Shown: in pieces, positions 1 to 10,820 of the stretch
Layout of the letters: each line of letters begins with the position of its first letter
Position numbering within the stretch: position 1 is the stretch's first letter
Assembly (NCBI GenBank): GCA_963576735.1
Contig: OY755183.1
Location: 9,257,213-9,321,212 of the forward strand
Direction: 5' to 3'
Length of the DNA stretch: 64,000 bases
Source of the DNA: Bedellia somnulentella
Lineage: Eukaryota; Arthropoda; Insecta; Lepidoptera; Bedelliidae
The notes under the pieces: model-generated
What the model was told of the DNA's origin: nothing
The model's database searches: none
The model's input: only the letters and a program-made list of their open reading frames with translations
Position numbers and translations under genes: made by a program

Positions 1-130
1 AAGAGATGAATTAATGGTATGAGTGCAAGATTTAGCGCTTTAGAGTCATGATTCCATTTCTTTATTTAAATTGGCACTAATAGGTAACTCTGACATAAAA
101 TGAGTAAATGTATAACATAACATGTTTAAA

Positions 131-384
131 TGTATGTAAATACATACACCCACGGCTATAAGTCACTAGAAGGGGTAGCTAAGGAATAAGAAGAATTTTC
201 CTGAGCCACTTTTAGAAAGTTGAGTTCGGAAAATATGGTAAAATAAAGATTGTTGGTGATGGGTCTCCAACCTCCTTCAAAAGCCCCAATACCGTTAGTC
301 GCCAATAACGTACAACCACCGGAAGAAATGGGGTAGTGTTATTCTCAGCCGGCACTACTCAGCATCTAAGCCGGCACTACACAG
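131..384 (-). repeat. SINE family A copy 1 (full length)
   Basis: Family A reads, in its own direction, from GCTGTGTAGTGYCGGCTTAGAAT through GGCGACTAACGG, GGAGACCCATCACC and AAAGTGGCTGAGGAATTTC to CTCTGGCTACCCC...GCCGTGAGTATATGTATG with an (ATGT)n tail. This copy is on the minus strand, tail at left. Its 5' end (GCCGGCACTAC) is present twice, at 349-384. The family resembles lepidopteran Metulj-type SINEs, from memory only. Confidence 0.85.
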
Positions 385-980
385 CAAAATGTATGTATAC
401 ATATAAAAGATGATAAATTTTCTTTGCATCCGCGTATTGGCGCCTTGTATTGTAAATGTATTTGAGGCGTTGAAATAATCGTCCTTTATCCAGCAAAAAA
501 CATGTTTTGGATAATGTACACAGATATATTCTATTATACGTCTATTATAGGCATCAATGTATAATGCATAGCCCCTCAAGCCAACCATAATTATGTCCAA
601 TTTCACAATGTATTTTTCATATATTGTATGTAAGCTGATTTGTATTAGGCTTAATTACTTAATAAACTTTACTTTACTTTACTTTAATAAATCTTTATTT
701 TCATTTTTGTAAACTGAAACTATTAATTTTGGGATTTTAATTATTGACATACATTCATTTATATAGAACTGAAGGAAATATTGTGCTAAGAAGAACCAAT
801 TACTTTCATGATACAAGAAAAATTACGTGCTCAAGCATGGAACAATAATACTTATCAGACTACATTTTCTGTCTAGAGGTTGGGATGACGAATGACCTTT
901 CATTTTGTGCTGAAACTGTGACGGCTCACCGAAATTGTGTTATTAATATTGAAGCATTGTATGAGCAGTATTTATAGAAT
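385..980. other. AT-rich stretch, no confident gene
   Basis: It holds a short (TTTAC)n run near 667-686 and a minus-strand open frame at 355-606 (83 codons) that looks like a degraded coding remnant, with segments such as YIDAYNRRIIEYI. No family was recognised. Confidence 0.4.
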
Positions 981-1223
981 GCTGTGTAATGCCGGTTTAG
1001 AATAGCTTAACCCCAATCTTTCCCGTGGATTTGCTTAGGAGGCGACTTAGGGTATCGGGGATTTTTATGTGATCATCGGCCGATACGGCTAACTATTATA
1101 AACAAGATAACCATTTTACAATTTTTTCCTTACTCAACTTCCAGAAATGGCTGGGGAATATCTTATCCTGAAGTTCTGGCTACCCATTTAAGGGATTTAT
1201 AACTTTGATTATAAGTATGTATG
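981..1223 (+). repeat. SINE family A copy 2 (diverged)
   Basis: It starts GCTGTGTAATGCCGG, keeps AGGCGACTTAGGGTAT and GTTCTGGCTACCC, and ends in ATAAGTATGTATG. It is older than most copies, judging by internal substitutions. Confidence 0.75.
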
Positions 1224-1660
1224 AACGCACTATACCCCTTCTTTTCCTCAAAAAATTTAATGATAGTGTTGAGTCTTTCAATTTCTTTTTATTATAATTT
1301 AATATGAACTAAGTGAATTGGTACCAACATCAGAAAATAATGGTATAAATAAATATATACATTCTCTCTGAAATAGGTAAATTTCTTTGTCCAATTCATC
1401 GTTTTCCACAACCGTTTTATTATATTATGCTAAATAAGTTTACATTGAGTTAACTTTTTAGAACAAAGGAAGGGATGTCCGTAAAATAATAAACCGAGCA
1501 TTTGCAGCAAAGTCAAAAGTATACATTTAAAGACAACAATCAAGGAATATTAATATAGTTTTATTATTTTAAAGTTACTTCGAGATCTTTCAACTGTTTA
1601 ATTAATTGAAAAACGGAATTGCAACTGCTCGATGTAAAGCAACAGACTTCCAATCAAAGA

Positions 1661-1770
1661 GCTGTAGGAGGCCCATCACCAACGATACTTTTTTTCTACC
1701 ATCTTCCTTCTCCCCTATCAACATCCCCTTTTTGGGATTTATGGCCTTGAGTAAATATATGTATATATGT
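1661..1770 (+). repeat. SINE family A copy 3 (3' half)
   Basis: It begins in the middle of the family consensus at GGCCCATCACC and runs through TTTGGGATTTATGGCC to a TATATGTATAT tail. The 5' half is missing. Confidence 0.65.
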
Positions 1771-2860
1771 AGAACTGCAGATAGAAAAATACTCAAACTC
1801 AATGTTCGCACCCATTAATATTTTCGAATATCATATGTTATTTTGTCATATGGTGATCACAGTTCTCAAGTTTTGCTTGGACATTGCAATTTATAGAATA
1901 TTTAGACGCATTGTACAAATGCAGAGTGAGCACAATTCAGAAGCCTCATTCACAAGCCTGATGACCTGTATTTAAAAAAAAAAAACTTTTTTTTTGTAAT
2001 GTTAGAAAATAATATAATATATTATTAAATTCAATTATTGTGTAATTTTCTTTGGACCATAAAGTCTGTTGTTATGTTTATTAAATGTTGTTTACATAAT
2101 ATTATGTATAGAGATATTTTAAAATTTAATTTAACTTTTTGGGTCTGACGTTGATTTCAGCCTTTTTTCTAATATAGTATAAGATAAAAAAACAATTACT
2201 AAAAGGTCTCATTTAAACATCATCCTCTAGTGTTTGTACAAAGTTCGCAGTCATTAAGTCTTTTATTTACATGTGCCTTTAGTATTTGCAGCTGAAAAAT
2301 GGGACTGATATCCATACCCAAAGAAAGAAAATCTGTGTTTTTCACCAAAAGAGCAGAGAAATTTATTTTAGAGTATGCGTATTCATATTGTCATTAAACA
2401 ATTGACACAAAAAATGAGTTTAGACTCCAAAATAAGGGACTTTATTTAGCATTTTATTAAGTTAAAATTTTATTTTAGGCCTCCTGAAAAGTTGCAAAAA
2501 TTGATATCGGCCCAAATGGCTCTGATGTCGAGATATATTAAATTATAATGTTAAGTTATATGATCCCGTAATCTCAAATAGTTTAATTCGCAAAAAGTGT
2601 TCTTTAAATAATGGTAGTAAAGGAACAGACGGGAGCAGAAAAAAAAGGAAAAAAAAGTTAAAAATCAATACATTTGATATAAATGGTAATATCAGTCAAG
2701 GATGAACACCTAAGACTTTCCTATTTCCCAAATAAATTGAAAAAATATAGAATGCGATACGGTCCGAAATTTAAAGAATAATAGAAATTTTGCTTGAGAC
2801 GATTTCCTAGATAATACAAAGTGGCGATCCTAAATAGTTACTAGTGGCGTGAGTATATGT
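1771..2860. other. AT-rich stretch without recognised feature
   Basis: No long open frame, tRNA-like fold or known repeat end was seen here; several homopolymer A/T runs are present. Confidence 0.4.
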
Positions 2861-3172
2861 AATTTAAATCTTTTGTTCATGAAAACCTCATGAGGGGATT
2901 ATTATTAATAAATAAAGAATAAGTAAGGGAAAGAAAAATTTCGACACAGGCGGGAATCGAACCCGCGACCTCGGGTATACGCCCCCGTCGCTCTGCCAAT
3001 TGAGCTACCGTGTCAATGGCTGCCAGCGCAAAATTCTTCTATCCTTTATTTCTTTTACACGATTAAGTAGTGTTTGCGTTTCCTACCTCCGATTTTTTTA
3101 CTAATTCGGAAGGCCACTTGTCTGCCTTTTCAGATAGAAAGCAAATTTTAAAAACGCCTAACTATCACATTA
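2861..3172 (-). repeat. Family C tRNA-like repeat unit, complete
   Basis: Read on the minus strand, a ~150-nt head (TGATAGTTAGGCG...GCGCTGG) is followed by a tRNA-like cloverleaf at 3014-2943 and then a T-rich tail (TTTCTTTCC...TTCATGAACAAAAG). The cloverleaf has a 7-bp acceptor stem, A box TAGCTCAATTGG and B box GGTTCGATTCC. The same unit recurs at five other places, so it is a dispersed tRNA-derived element, not a tRNA gene. Confidence 0.8.
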
Positions 3173-3212
3173 TTTAAATCTTTTTGTTCATGAAAACCTC
3201 ATGTGGGGATTA

Positions 3213-3351
3213 TCTATACTTATAATAAATCTGTAGAGAGGTCAATTCTGTACATGAAATATATTTTCAAAATAACTATCAGGTTGTGATTAGGGATCGA
3301 TACTGATGCCAAAAATGCAATCAGTAAAATTTTTGTCTGTCTGTCTGTCTT

Positions 3352-3385
<34 letters not shown>

Positions 3386-4173
3386 GGTTTGTATGTTCCT
3401 TATGGAAACAAAAACTACTCGCCGGATTTTAACGAAACTTGGTACAATTATTCTCCATACTCCTGGGCAGGTTTTTGTATACTTTCCAGCAGAGTAGTAA
3501 AGGGGAATTTTGGGAAATTTTGGGAAAACGGGAGAAGTTACTACATTTTTTAAGCTTCCGTCGCGTGTGCAGCCTTAATGGTTAAACTTACATAGAAATC
3601 ATGTATGACGGAAATATTCTTCATAAAATTATCTAAAAGCAAATCCTCAACAGTTTATGTCTATCTTTTACGGTTGACTCACAATAACACGTGTAATTCC
3701 TGATAGCTTAGCAGTTCGGAACATTCTGATTATATTTGTTTACTCTTACGTTTGTAAACCTCTCACTCATCCCTTATTTAAAAAAGGTCACATTATTACC
3801 TATTCAATAAAAAAAGAATCATAGAAATCGGTAGAGAAACACCGTAATTATACATAAAATAAGCCATCGCGCCCGTGACCAAAACCGAATCGTTACTAAT
3901 TTAAATATAACATACTAGATGGCGCCAGTAGTTGCATCCTACAACACGTAATGATTTATTTTTTAGATTGTTATAAATACTTCTAAAGAAATACTGAACC
4001 GTTCATTAAAGCGCATTAAAAATCACCAAACTACACTGTTTAGGGAGTGCTATAAATTTAATAAATTAAATACATTGCGCTGAATTTCACAATGCTTGAG
4101 CAGTGACTAAAGAAAGAAACCTCAGATATTTAAAAAACAACGCTACCCGTGCGAAGCAGGGACGATCCACTAG
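3213..4173 (+). mobile_element. Non-autonomous Helitron
   Basis: The 961-bp element starts TCTATACTTATAATAAATC and ends CTAG, inserted between host A (3212) and T (4174), as Helitrons do. A hairpin CCCGTGC-GAA-GCAGGG, with one bulged G, lies at 4146-4161, nine bases before CTAG. It carries a (TGTC)n run near 3333-3385 and no helicase coding. Termini and hairpin match the lepidopteran Helitron type. Its target is a family C repeat, which dates it after that repeat. Confidence 0.85.
3333..3385 (+). repeat. (TGTC)n microsatellite inside the Helitron
   Basis: About a dozen TGTC units occur with one TTTC interruption. The open frame across it is a product of the repeat, not a gene. Confidence 0.9.
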
Positions 4174-4270
4174 TTTCTAATAAATAAAGAATAAATAAAG
4201 GAAAGAAAAATTTCGACGCAGGCGGGAATCAAACCCGCGACCTCAGGTATACGCCCCCGTATACGTATTT

Positions 4271-4501
4271 GCTGTGTAGTGCCGGCTTAGAATAGCACTA
4301 CCCCATTTCTTCCGATGGCGACTAACGGTATTGGGGCTTTTAAGGGATTTTTGGGCGATGCGGTTGGAGACCCATCACCAAAAACCTTTATTTCACCATC
4401 TATTCCCCTTGCGACTTCCAAAAGTGGCTGAGGAATTTCTAATTCCCTAGCTCTGGCTACCCCTTCATGGGATTGACAGCCGTGAGTATGTGCATGTATG
4501 T
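4271..4501 (+). repeat. SINE family A copy 4 (full length)
   Basis: GCTGTGTAGTGCCGGCTTAG at the start, GGCGATGCGGTTGGAGACCC inside, GCCGTGAGTATGTGCATG at the end. Confidence 0.85.
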
Positions 4502-4679
4502 AAATCTCATGCTTTATATTAACGGAATTTTTAAGCCGTGAGTATTGCTAGGTATAGATAAATCAAAATATGAAAAGCTTTAAGTTACATAACAAAATTA
4601 CTATATCACATATGGAATGGTATTCGTATTGCAATGAGGATTATTGCAAATTGAAATGTCTTTGCATAAAATATACATC

Positions 4680-4820
4680 CAGAAGGTGTCCGAAGTATGA
4701 AGACTAAAAGATTGATGGACGTGAACGAACGAAGCTAGAGAGGTTTGCCAGGATCGTACAAAGTCCCGATCGATAGTCTCTGCCTACCCCAATGGGAACT
4801 AACAGCGTAAGTATGATGTA
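4680..4820 (+). mobile_element. LINE 3' end fragment L1
   Basis: It encodes a degraded form of the LINE ORF2 C-terminus (DVNEAREVCQDR), followed by GTCTCTGCCTACCCC...GGGAACTAACAGCGTAAGTATG. The fragment is 5' truncated, as expected of reverse-transcribed LINE copies. The frame is broken by a small duplication (GAACGAACG). Confidence 0.7.
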
Positions 4821-5399
4821 TATATGAATACTTCAAAAATTAACTTAATTTCACATCTAAACATTCAACCTAAACCTGTGATTCTAAGCGTATGTTATAA
4901 ATCTTAAAAACATTTTCCGCTCAAATTTTCAGTTAAATTATGAGTATACTCAACAGAGGGCGTTGTTTGAACAATACTTAAGAGCATAAGAAGTAAGTGT
5001 CGCGTTGAATTTTAATTGTCTCACCAATTATATTCTGGAGACAAACTTTCCTCTTGCTAATACCCTTAGGAATTATTCAACGAAAACTGGTAGACTATAC
5101 GAGTACTTAATATAGTATACTTCTAACCAGTTTTGCAAGCAGGGTTTACTATTATTGTTTTCTACTACTCTATTGTTTTCTAGTAGTATTTGAGCTGTTT
5201 CTACCGATTAAGCACATTATTTCTATAATTTTACCATAGAGCGGTATGATTCAGTTCTGATAAATATAAAAAAAATAACAAAAAGGAACCGACTACACAA
5301 AGTTTTGGCGGAATCCTTATATTTCGTAGAAAATTTTATAATCAAAGGGTCATCCATGTAGTCATTATTATAATTTGCAGTATTTTTATAATATAATTT
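4821..5399. other. AT-rich stretch without recognised feature
   Basis: No coding frame, repeat end or RNA fold could be supported here. Confidence 0.4.
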
Positions 5400-5644
5400 G
5401 CTGTGTAGTGTCGGCTTAGAATAGCACTACCCCATTTCTTCCGGTTGCTGTACGTAAGAGGCGACTAACGGTTTTGGGGCTTTTGAGGGATTTTTGGGCG
5501 ATGCTGTTGGAGACCCATCACCAACAACCTTTATTTCACTATTTTTTCCCCACACAAGTTCCAAAAGTGGCTGAGGAATTTCTGATTCCTTAGCTCTGGC
5601 TACCCCTTCTAGGGATTTATAGCTGTGAGTATATGTATGTATGT
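5400..5644 (+). repeat. SINE family A copy 5 (full length)
   Basis: Close to consensus from GCTGTGTAGTGTCGGC to GTGAGTATATGTATG. Confidence 0.85.
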
Positions 5645-6090
5645 TTTATAACCACGCTATCAAACCTCATGAAAATTAAATGTGAACACCGTCACAAAAA
5701 TACCAGCAAGGTTAAAGAAATCTGTGGTAGTCCTATTCGTAATAATGATAATACATGTCTGTAGATCCCTGAAGTATATTCTATTATTTAATAACAAAGT
5801 ATTTATCAACGTTTAGTTCAAAATCATAATTAATCAGGAAACTGTGTTGGGCATCAAGATCAAAGAGGTGAAAGATCATTAATTGAACTCTGAAACTTGT
5901 CGAAAACAATTACGCCAATTTGTTTGTATAGCTAAGATTTTCCTTGGAAATATTATTCAGTTATTGTTTGAATATAATCGTTCAATCCCCCAGCTATTGA
6001 TTTTCATACAGAATTTGTCCTCCAAGTTCGTTGAGATTTCATTCATATTTAGGAGTGTAGCATAAATAATTTAATAAATTTATTGCACGT
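5645..6090. other. Unassigned AT-rich stretch
   Basis: A 60-codon open frame at 5883-6065 has no recognisable domain and is probably chance. Confidence 0.35.
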
Positions 6091-6334
6091 GCCGTGTAGT
6101 ACCGGCTTAGAATGTCACTCTCACTTTATACTCACGGGTGTCGTAAAAGACGACTGAGGGTATGAGACTCTTTTAAATGGTTTTTAAGCGATGGGGTTGA
6201 AAACTCATCACCAATTACACTTTATTTCTACCATCTTGTCCCTTCTTTCAAATGCGGCTGAGGAGTTTTTGTAGCTCTGAAGTTCTAGCTACCCTTTTTG
6301 GGGATTTATGGCCGTGAGTTATGCATGTATGTAT
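6091..6334 (+). repeat. SINE family A copy 6 (variant)
   Basis: A variant subfamily with GGGTGTCGTAAAAGACGACTGAGGG in place of GTACGTAAGAGGCGACTAACGG. The older form with GTCGTAAAAGGCGACTAAGGG is the one I remember from other Lepidoptera. Confidence 0.75.
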
Positions 6335-6444
6335 CAGTAATTATCTTAACATCGCTTAAAACATCATCAACCGTACTTAGAGGAGATATATTTGAGATAA
6401 AACAATATTCAGACCAAAATAAACTGATGACAAAGAGCATTTTC

Positions 6445-6578
6445 GTACATACACGCATCACGGCTATATAATACCCAAAAAGGGGTAGCCAAAATAGACA
6501 TTCCTCAGCCATTTTACACAGTTTTTAAGTGGAGGTTCAGTGAGGAAAAGATGATTGCATGTTGGAAAACCCTCGGGA
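6445..6578 (-). repeat. SINE family A copy 7 (3' part)
   Basis: Minus-strand tail TACATACACGCATCACGGC, then AAAAAGGGGTAGCC and CCTCAGCCATTTT; the 5' half is lost. Confidence 0.65.
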
Positions 6579-7107
6579 ATAAATAGGTTAGGTAAGTAGT
6601 AGCTACGTAATATATTACAGTGTTTTACCTTTTGTAAAAGATAGTAGGGAAAAATAGAAAAAAAATAGATAGTTATCCAGCGAAAGAATTAAGCTATCAC
6701 TTAAAAATGGTATTAATAGCCGTGAGCTTAAGTTTGAAAGTAGAAATATTTGTAAATAGCAACTTTAACGTGAGGCATTATTTCCAAAACGCAAGTAGAA
6801 ACCTCTGTATCCATTATACACACTCAACTATTAAATGCTATCTCGAACTAGGGACATTAGTAGAATTACAAGTAATATCATTAAAAGCTCATTTATCCTA
6901 GATTGTTGTGGAGTGGGTGTTGTGTCTCAACTTTGGTAAGTGTTTCTCTTAATATTGATTTGATTGGTTGTGTTTGTCACACTAGTAAGTGATTTTCACT
7001 CATCACTGAGTTTTTGTTTTTATTGTTTGGAAAATGGTTTGTTTGTTAAATTTAAATATTATAATGTTGGCTTTCTACGCGATGTTATAAGTAATAATAT
7101 GATTTAA
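6579..7107. other. AT-rich stretch without recognised feature
   Basis: A 64-codon open frame at 6707-6901 lacks any domain. Nothing else was seen. Confidence 0.35.
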
Positions 7108-7652
7108 ATAATAGCTCGGTGGGTAGAACACCGTTTATCGTTTAGACGATTAGGGTTCAAATCCCGGATCAGGCCTACACTAACTTGCTTTTTCTAAAGA
7201 CATACGTGTGTTAAATTCGTCATATTTGTTAACGGTGAGGGAAACATCGTAAGGAACCTACATGGCTAAATAGTACTTAGAGTGTGACTTGTGACATTGT
7301 AACATAACATAACATAACATAAACGTTCACGCCGTCTATCCCCGAAGGGGTTGGCAGAGGTACCAATACTCCTGAACTCACATGGCAAGCGCCATCTAGT
7401 TTCCAGAGAAGGTACCCACGTTTTGCTTAGACAGTGTACTCACGTGATAGGGGGCAGGCCTATCGCCGTTTTATTGTGACATTGTATTTGTTCAGAACAG
7501 CGATAGGTCTGCCCCCTATCACGTGAGTGCACTGTCCAAGCGCATAATAAATAAGCGGGGGTAATCTGAGCACCAGGTGACATTGTCACGTGATGTTCAT
7601 AAGTGTTAGTACCTTTGCCAAACGCTTTGGGGAAGTACGGCGTGAAAGTTTA
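7108..7652 (+). repeat. SINE family B copy 1, interrupted by another B
   Basis: Family B has a tRNA-derived head (A box like TAGCCCAGTGGG, B box GGTTCAAATCC), a core GGTGAGGGAAAACATCGTGAGG, a segment CGATAGGCCTGCCCCC, a 3' end CTCTGCCAACCCCTTCGGGG and a (TTATG)n tail. This copy's two parts are 7108-7301 and 7474-7652; the 13-bp sequence TTGTGACATTGTA at 7289-7301 is repeated at 7474-7486. Confidence 0.8.
7302..7473 (-). repeat. SINE family B copy 2 inserted in copy 1
   Basis: A 172-bp, 5'-truncated family B copy on the minus strand, tail (ATAAC)n at left, starting at CGGCGATAGGCC. It is flanked by exact 13-bp target duplications, so it is a clean target-primed insertion. Confidence 0.9.
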
Positions 7653-7802
7653 AATTTGAGTTAAAAATTGTTAATTGATAAAATTCATGTTTATGTCATC
7701 CATCTTCCATGGACTAATAAAATTATCAGTTGAGGATTGGTCCACTCACATATTACATTGGTTTATTTGATGTGTTGGGCAACTTATTTATTGTTTGAAT
7801 GT

Positions 7803-7935
7803 TTTTGTTCATGAAAAACTCATGTGGGGATTATTAGTAATAATCAAAAAATAAATAACGAAATCGAGGATCGAGGTTGCGGGTTCGATTCCCGCCGGTG
7901 TCGAAATGTTTCTTTCCTTTATTTATAATTTAATT
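7803..7935. repeat. Family C fold-back remnant
   Basis: A minus-strand family C tail (7803-7850) is joined to a plus-strand tRNA 3' half and tail (7878-7935: GCGGGTTCGATTCCCGC then TTTCTTTCCTTT), giving a hairpin arrangement. Confidence 0.65.
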
Positions 7936-8223
7936 ATAAACTTACTTATTGACTTCAAATTAGCATTAATAGAAAAAAAAACTTAAAATTGTAATGCTAA
8001 ATTATATTTATTCATTAAAAAAATGTATATGAGATATATGTGATAGAGTTTCCTATCGCATTCTTTTCTTTAAAAAAAAATAAACAAACGAAGCGACAGT
8101 AAGTTAAATTAAATTTTAGTTACCGTTGAGAAAGTAAAAAGTTTGTGTGAAGTCAGTAAAAAAAATAATTATACTATATAATTTTGAAATGGAATTATTA
8201 CTAAGATTTCAAAATAAAATAAC

Positions 8224-9707
8224 TTTTAACAAAAAGAAAACCGACTTCATAGTGGGAAAAACAACCGAAAATAAACAATCTAGTACTAAAAAGTACGAAA
8301 TAAGTTTTTTAATTGAATATGAGTACTGTGATTAATACCTTTGCAATTTCTTTATTCCACACGCGTCAGTTCAACCTACCTAAATCTTAAAATTCTCTTA
8401 AATTAATTTGTGAGCCGGTGCCAGCCTGCGTGATGACTGATGATTCATCAGTCATCACTAGAGGATTCGATCCCGGGATCCCGAAAACCGGGATCCCGGA
8501 ATCCCGATCATATTTTAGTCCCGAAAATCTCGGGATTAAATCCAATGAATCCCGGGATTTTCGGGACTTAAACATTTTTTAAATAATTCATTAAAAATGT
8601 GCGTGAAACGAAACGCGCTTACTTTCATTTGACGTTAAACGTCAAAATTTGCCAGCCATCTTGTTTACACAGCTGATTTCGTTTGTTTCTGCTAACAAAT
8701 GTTGTTGGATTAGGTACTTTGCCTACGTATGTGTGTAAAATAGTGTAAAAATTACGCTTCAGATCGTGTAAGTATTGATATTTATATTGTTGATTAGTGA
8801 TAAACCATTAATTTACTTCAAAAACAACAATGCACTAATGTGTATGGCTAAATATATATGAAAAACAGCGAATGTTTTTTCTGTTGATCTAAGAGGTTAT
8901 GTTTATTTTGTACACATATTCAAATGTTCTTTTCTTATTGTTTTAGGTTATTGTTCGTGGCTTAAATAAGTAAATTATAGTTCCTGGTCTATTTTATTTA
9001 AAATATTAGTAGTCCTAATAACATTGATCTCTTTTGACAAATATTAGAAGTTGTTTTTTTTAAGTTTATTGTAAAATATAACATAAACAAACTAGGCAAT
9101 AATTTTTATTAGGGCCTAGTTTGTTAATTTTATTAGAAGAAATAATAATTTTGTTTTGTTTTTGAAGATTTAAGTAAAGATTTAAAATAAAAGGTTGATT
9201 TTTATATGTTTACTTCTTTTTAATTGCTACCGTTTTCTTTACCAATAAAATCCCGGGATCCCGGTATTAACAGTCGATAATCCCGAAATCCCGGGACTAG
9301 AAAAATCGACCGGGATCGAATCCTCTACTGATGATTGACAATAATAAGTGTGTATTTCGCACTTGTGTACAATGTAGGATACCTTGTAGTTGTAGGGTAA
9401 ATTTATTTTTGTACGGATTACTATTTAAAACGTTAGGCAATAGATATATATTGTTTAGATTGTAATAATCAGAGATAGATAGTAGGGTGGATTCACTTTT
9501 GTTTGACTGGCACCGACTCAAAAAATAATGTAAGAGAATTTTAATATTTAGGTAGGTTGAACTGACGCATGTGGAATAAAGAAATTGCAAAGGTATTAAT
9601 CACAGTACTCATATTCAATTAAAAAACTTATTTCGTACTTTTTAGTACTAGATTGTTTATATTCGGTTGTTTTTCCCGCTATGAAGTCGGTTTTCTTTTT
9701 GTTAAAA
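8224..9707. mobile_element. Fold-back element with 201-bp inverted arms
   Basis: The left arm (8224-8424) and right arm (9507-9707) are inverted copies with roughly 95% identity by eye. They start TTTTAACAAAAAGAAAACCG and end GGTGCCAG. No coding remains between them. The interior holds a hAT-like element, so the original element was about 610 bp. This is probably a non-autonomous DNA transposon; the superfamily was not assigned. Confidence 0.8.
8459..9327. mobile_element. hAT-like non-autonomous DNA transposon
   Basis: It has 18-bp perfect terminal inverted repeats TAGAGGATTCGATCCCGG (8459-8476, 9310-9327). Many subterminal CCCGGGATYYCGGGA-type repeats sit within about 110 bp of either end (8473-8572, 9249-9300). 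A terminus of the TAGAG form and repeat-rich subtermini fit hAT. The 8-mer CTGATGAT abuts the right end (9328-9335) but on the left lies at 8437-8444, 14 bp away from the terminus. Internal sequence has a splice-donor-like GTGTAAGTAT (8766-8775) and an acceptor-like TTTTAG (8940-8945) but no transposase ORF. Confidence 0.7.
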
Positions 9708-9910
9708 AATATTTTCTTTACGAGTTTAAGAGATGGGTAGACCTGGCAAAGGTGCCTCTCGTATGAGGCAGTGCGACGGTTACTGTATTATTCTTCGCAT
9801 TTTCGGTATTTCTATTGTTATACGATATTAAATAGGCTCCATATTTAACTTAACATTGTTCTTGAAATCCCTCGAAAGGCGATGGTCTACAATTCTACAT
9901 CTCAAGAAAG

Positions 9911-10092
9911 ACTCAAACGTTCACGCCGAATATCCCCGAAGGGATTAGCAGAGGTAGTAATACTTCTGAATATCACGTGACATTGTCACCTGTTGTTCAG
10001 AGTACCCACGCTTTGCTTGGACCCACGTTTTCACGTTATACAGGACAGGCCTATCGGCGTTTTGAACAAATACACTGTCACATGATTGTGAG
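9911..10092 (-). repeat. SINE family B copy 3
   Basis: AACGTTCACGCCG at left, CCCCGAAGGG, CACGTGACATTGTCACC and GGCCTATCGGCGTTTTG follow in the order expected on the minus strand; the copy is diverged and lacks the tRNA head. Confidence 0.75.
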
Positions 10093-10590
10093 TTTCGACA
10101 GTCCCCTGGATTTTCTGGGATGCCATCATCAGATCCTGGTCTCAAGGTACTTTCTCGGTAACAATAACATAACAAAAGAAATGTTGAGTGAACCTGTACT
10201 TCTCTTCATAAAAGCTACGAAGGGGAGCATAAATCTTTATGGAATGGTGAACGAACTGTTGCCTAACTCCTAGTGATTAAAGACCCACACCTTCCATCAT
10301 CAGCTTAGCAAAATAACAATATGATTTTCAGAAGCAAATGCCAATATAAGTTCAGAAAATATGTAAAACGCGGTACATTCGCTTATAAAATTTGAGGGTT
10401 CCCCTCGATTTCTCCAGGATCCCATCATCAGACCCTGATATCCTCATCATGGTACCAATCCGGGAGTATCTTCTTTCAAACAAAAAAATAATAATCAAAA
10501 TCGGTTCACAAATGGCAAAGTAATCGGCGAACAAACATAAAAAAAAAATATACGGTCGAATTGAGAACACTCCTTTTTTTGAAGTCGGTT
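10093..10590 (-). repeat. Two fragments of another dispersed repeat ending GAAGTCGGTT
   Basis: Two segments share a motif of the form CCCCT-GATTT-TC--GGATCCCATCATCAGA-CCTGRT (near 10112-10140 and 10399-10440). The right one runs into TTTTTTGAAGTCGGTTAAAA (10574-10595). I recall similar lepidopteran repeats but cannot name the family. Confidence 0.45.
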
Positions 10591-10669
10591 AAAAAACCCC
10601 ACTAGTTGCTGTCTGCTGTATTTTACCTTCCATTATTCATTCAAAGTAGGTATCTGACAAATTCATATT

Positions 10670-10722
10670 CTTGAAACTCCGGCTACTTTTCTTTGGGATT
10701 TAGCCGATAGCAATATATGTAT
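10670..10722 (+). repeat. SINE family A 3' scrap
   Basis: AACTCCGGCTAC then TTTGGGATTTAGCC and a TATATGTAT tail; only the last ~50 bp survive. Confidence 0.5.
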
Positions 10723-10820
10723 CATATTTCTATAATATCTTCTGTATATACTATTTGAATTCTCATAATTACGAATAATATTTTGCACACGCTGATGTAA
10801 ATAAGTTATTCCCATTGGTA

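Larger units (their letters stand above)
3173..4267 (-). repeat. Second family C unit, split by a Helitron
   Basis: Tail sequence ending CATGTGGGGATTA at 3212 resumes at 4174 with TTTCTAATAAATAAAG and continues into the 3' half of the tRNA-like part (4208-4260). With the preceding unit it forms a head-to-tail dimer. Its tRNA-like part is cut off in the anticodon arm (CGGGGGCGTATAC). Confidence 0.75.

Noticed and set aside
2943..3014. Functional tRNA gene
   Set aside because: Although the cloverleaf is good, the same segment with flanking head and tail recurs at several loci, often broken in the anticodon arm, so it is a tRNA-derived repeat.
3306..3497. Small transmembrane peptide with LSVCLSV repeats
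   Set aside because: The coding pattern is a by-product of the (TGTC)n microsatellite inside the Helitron.
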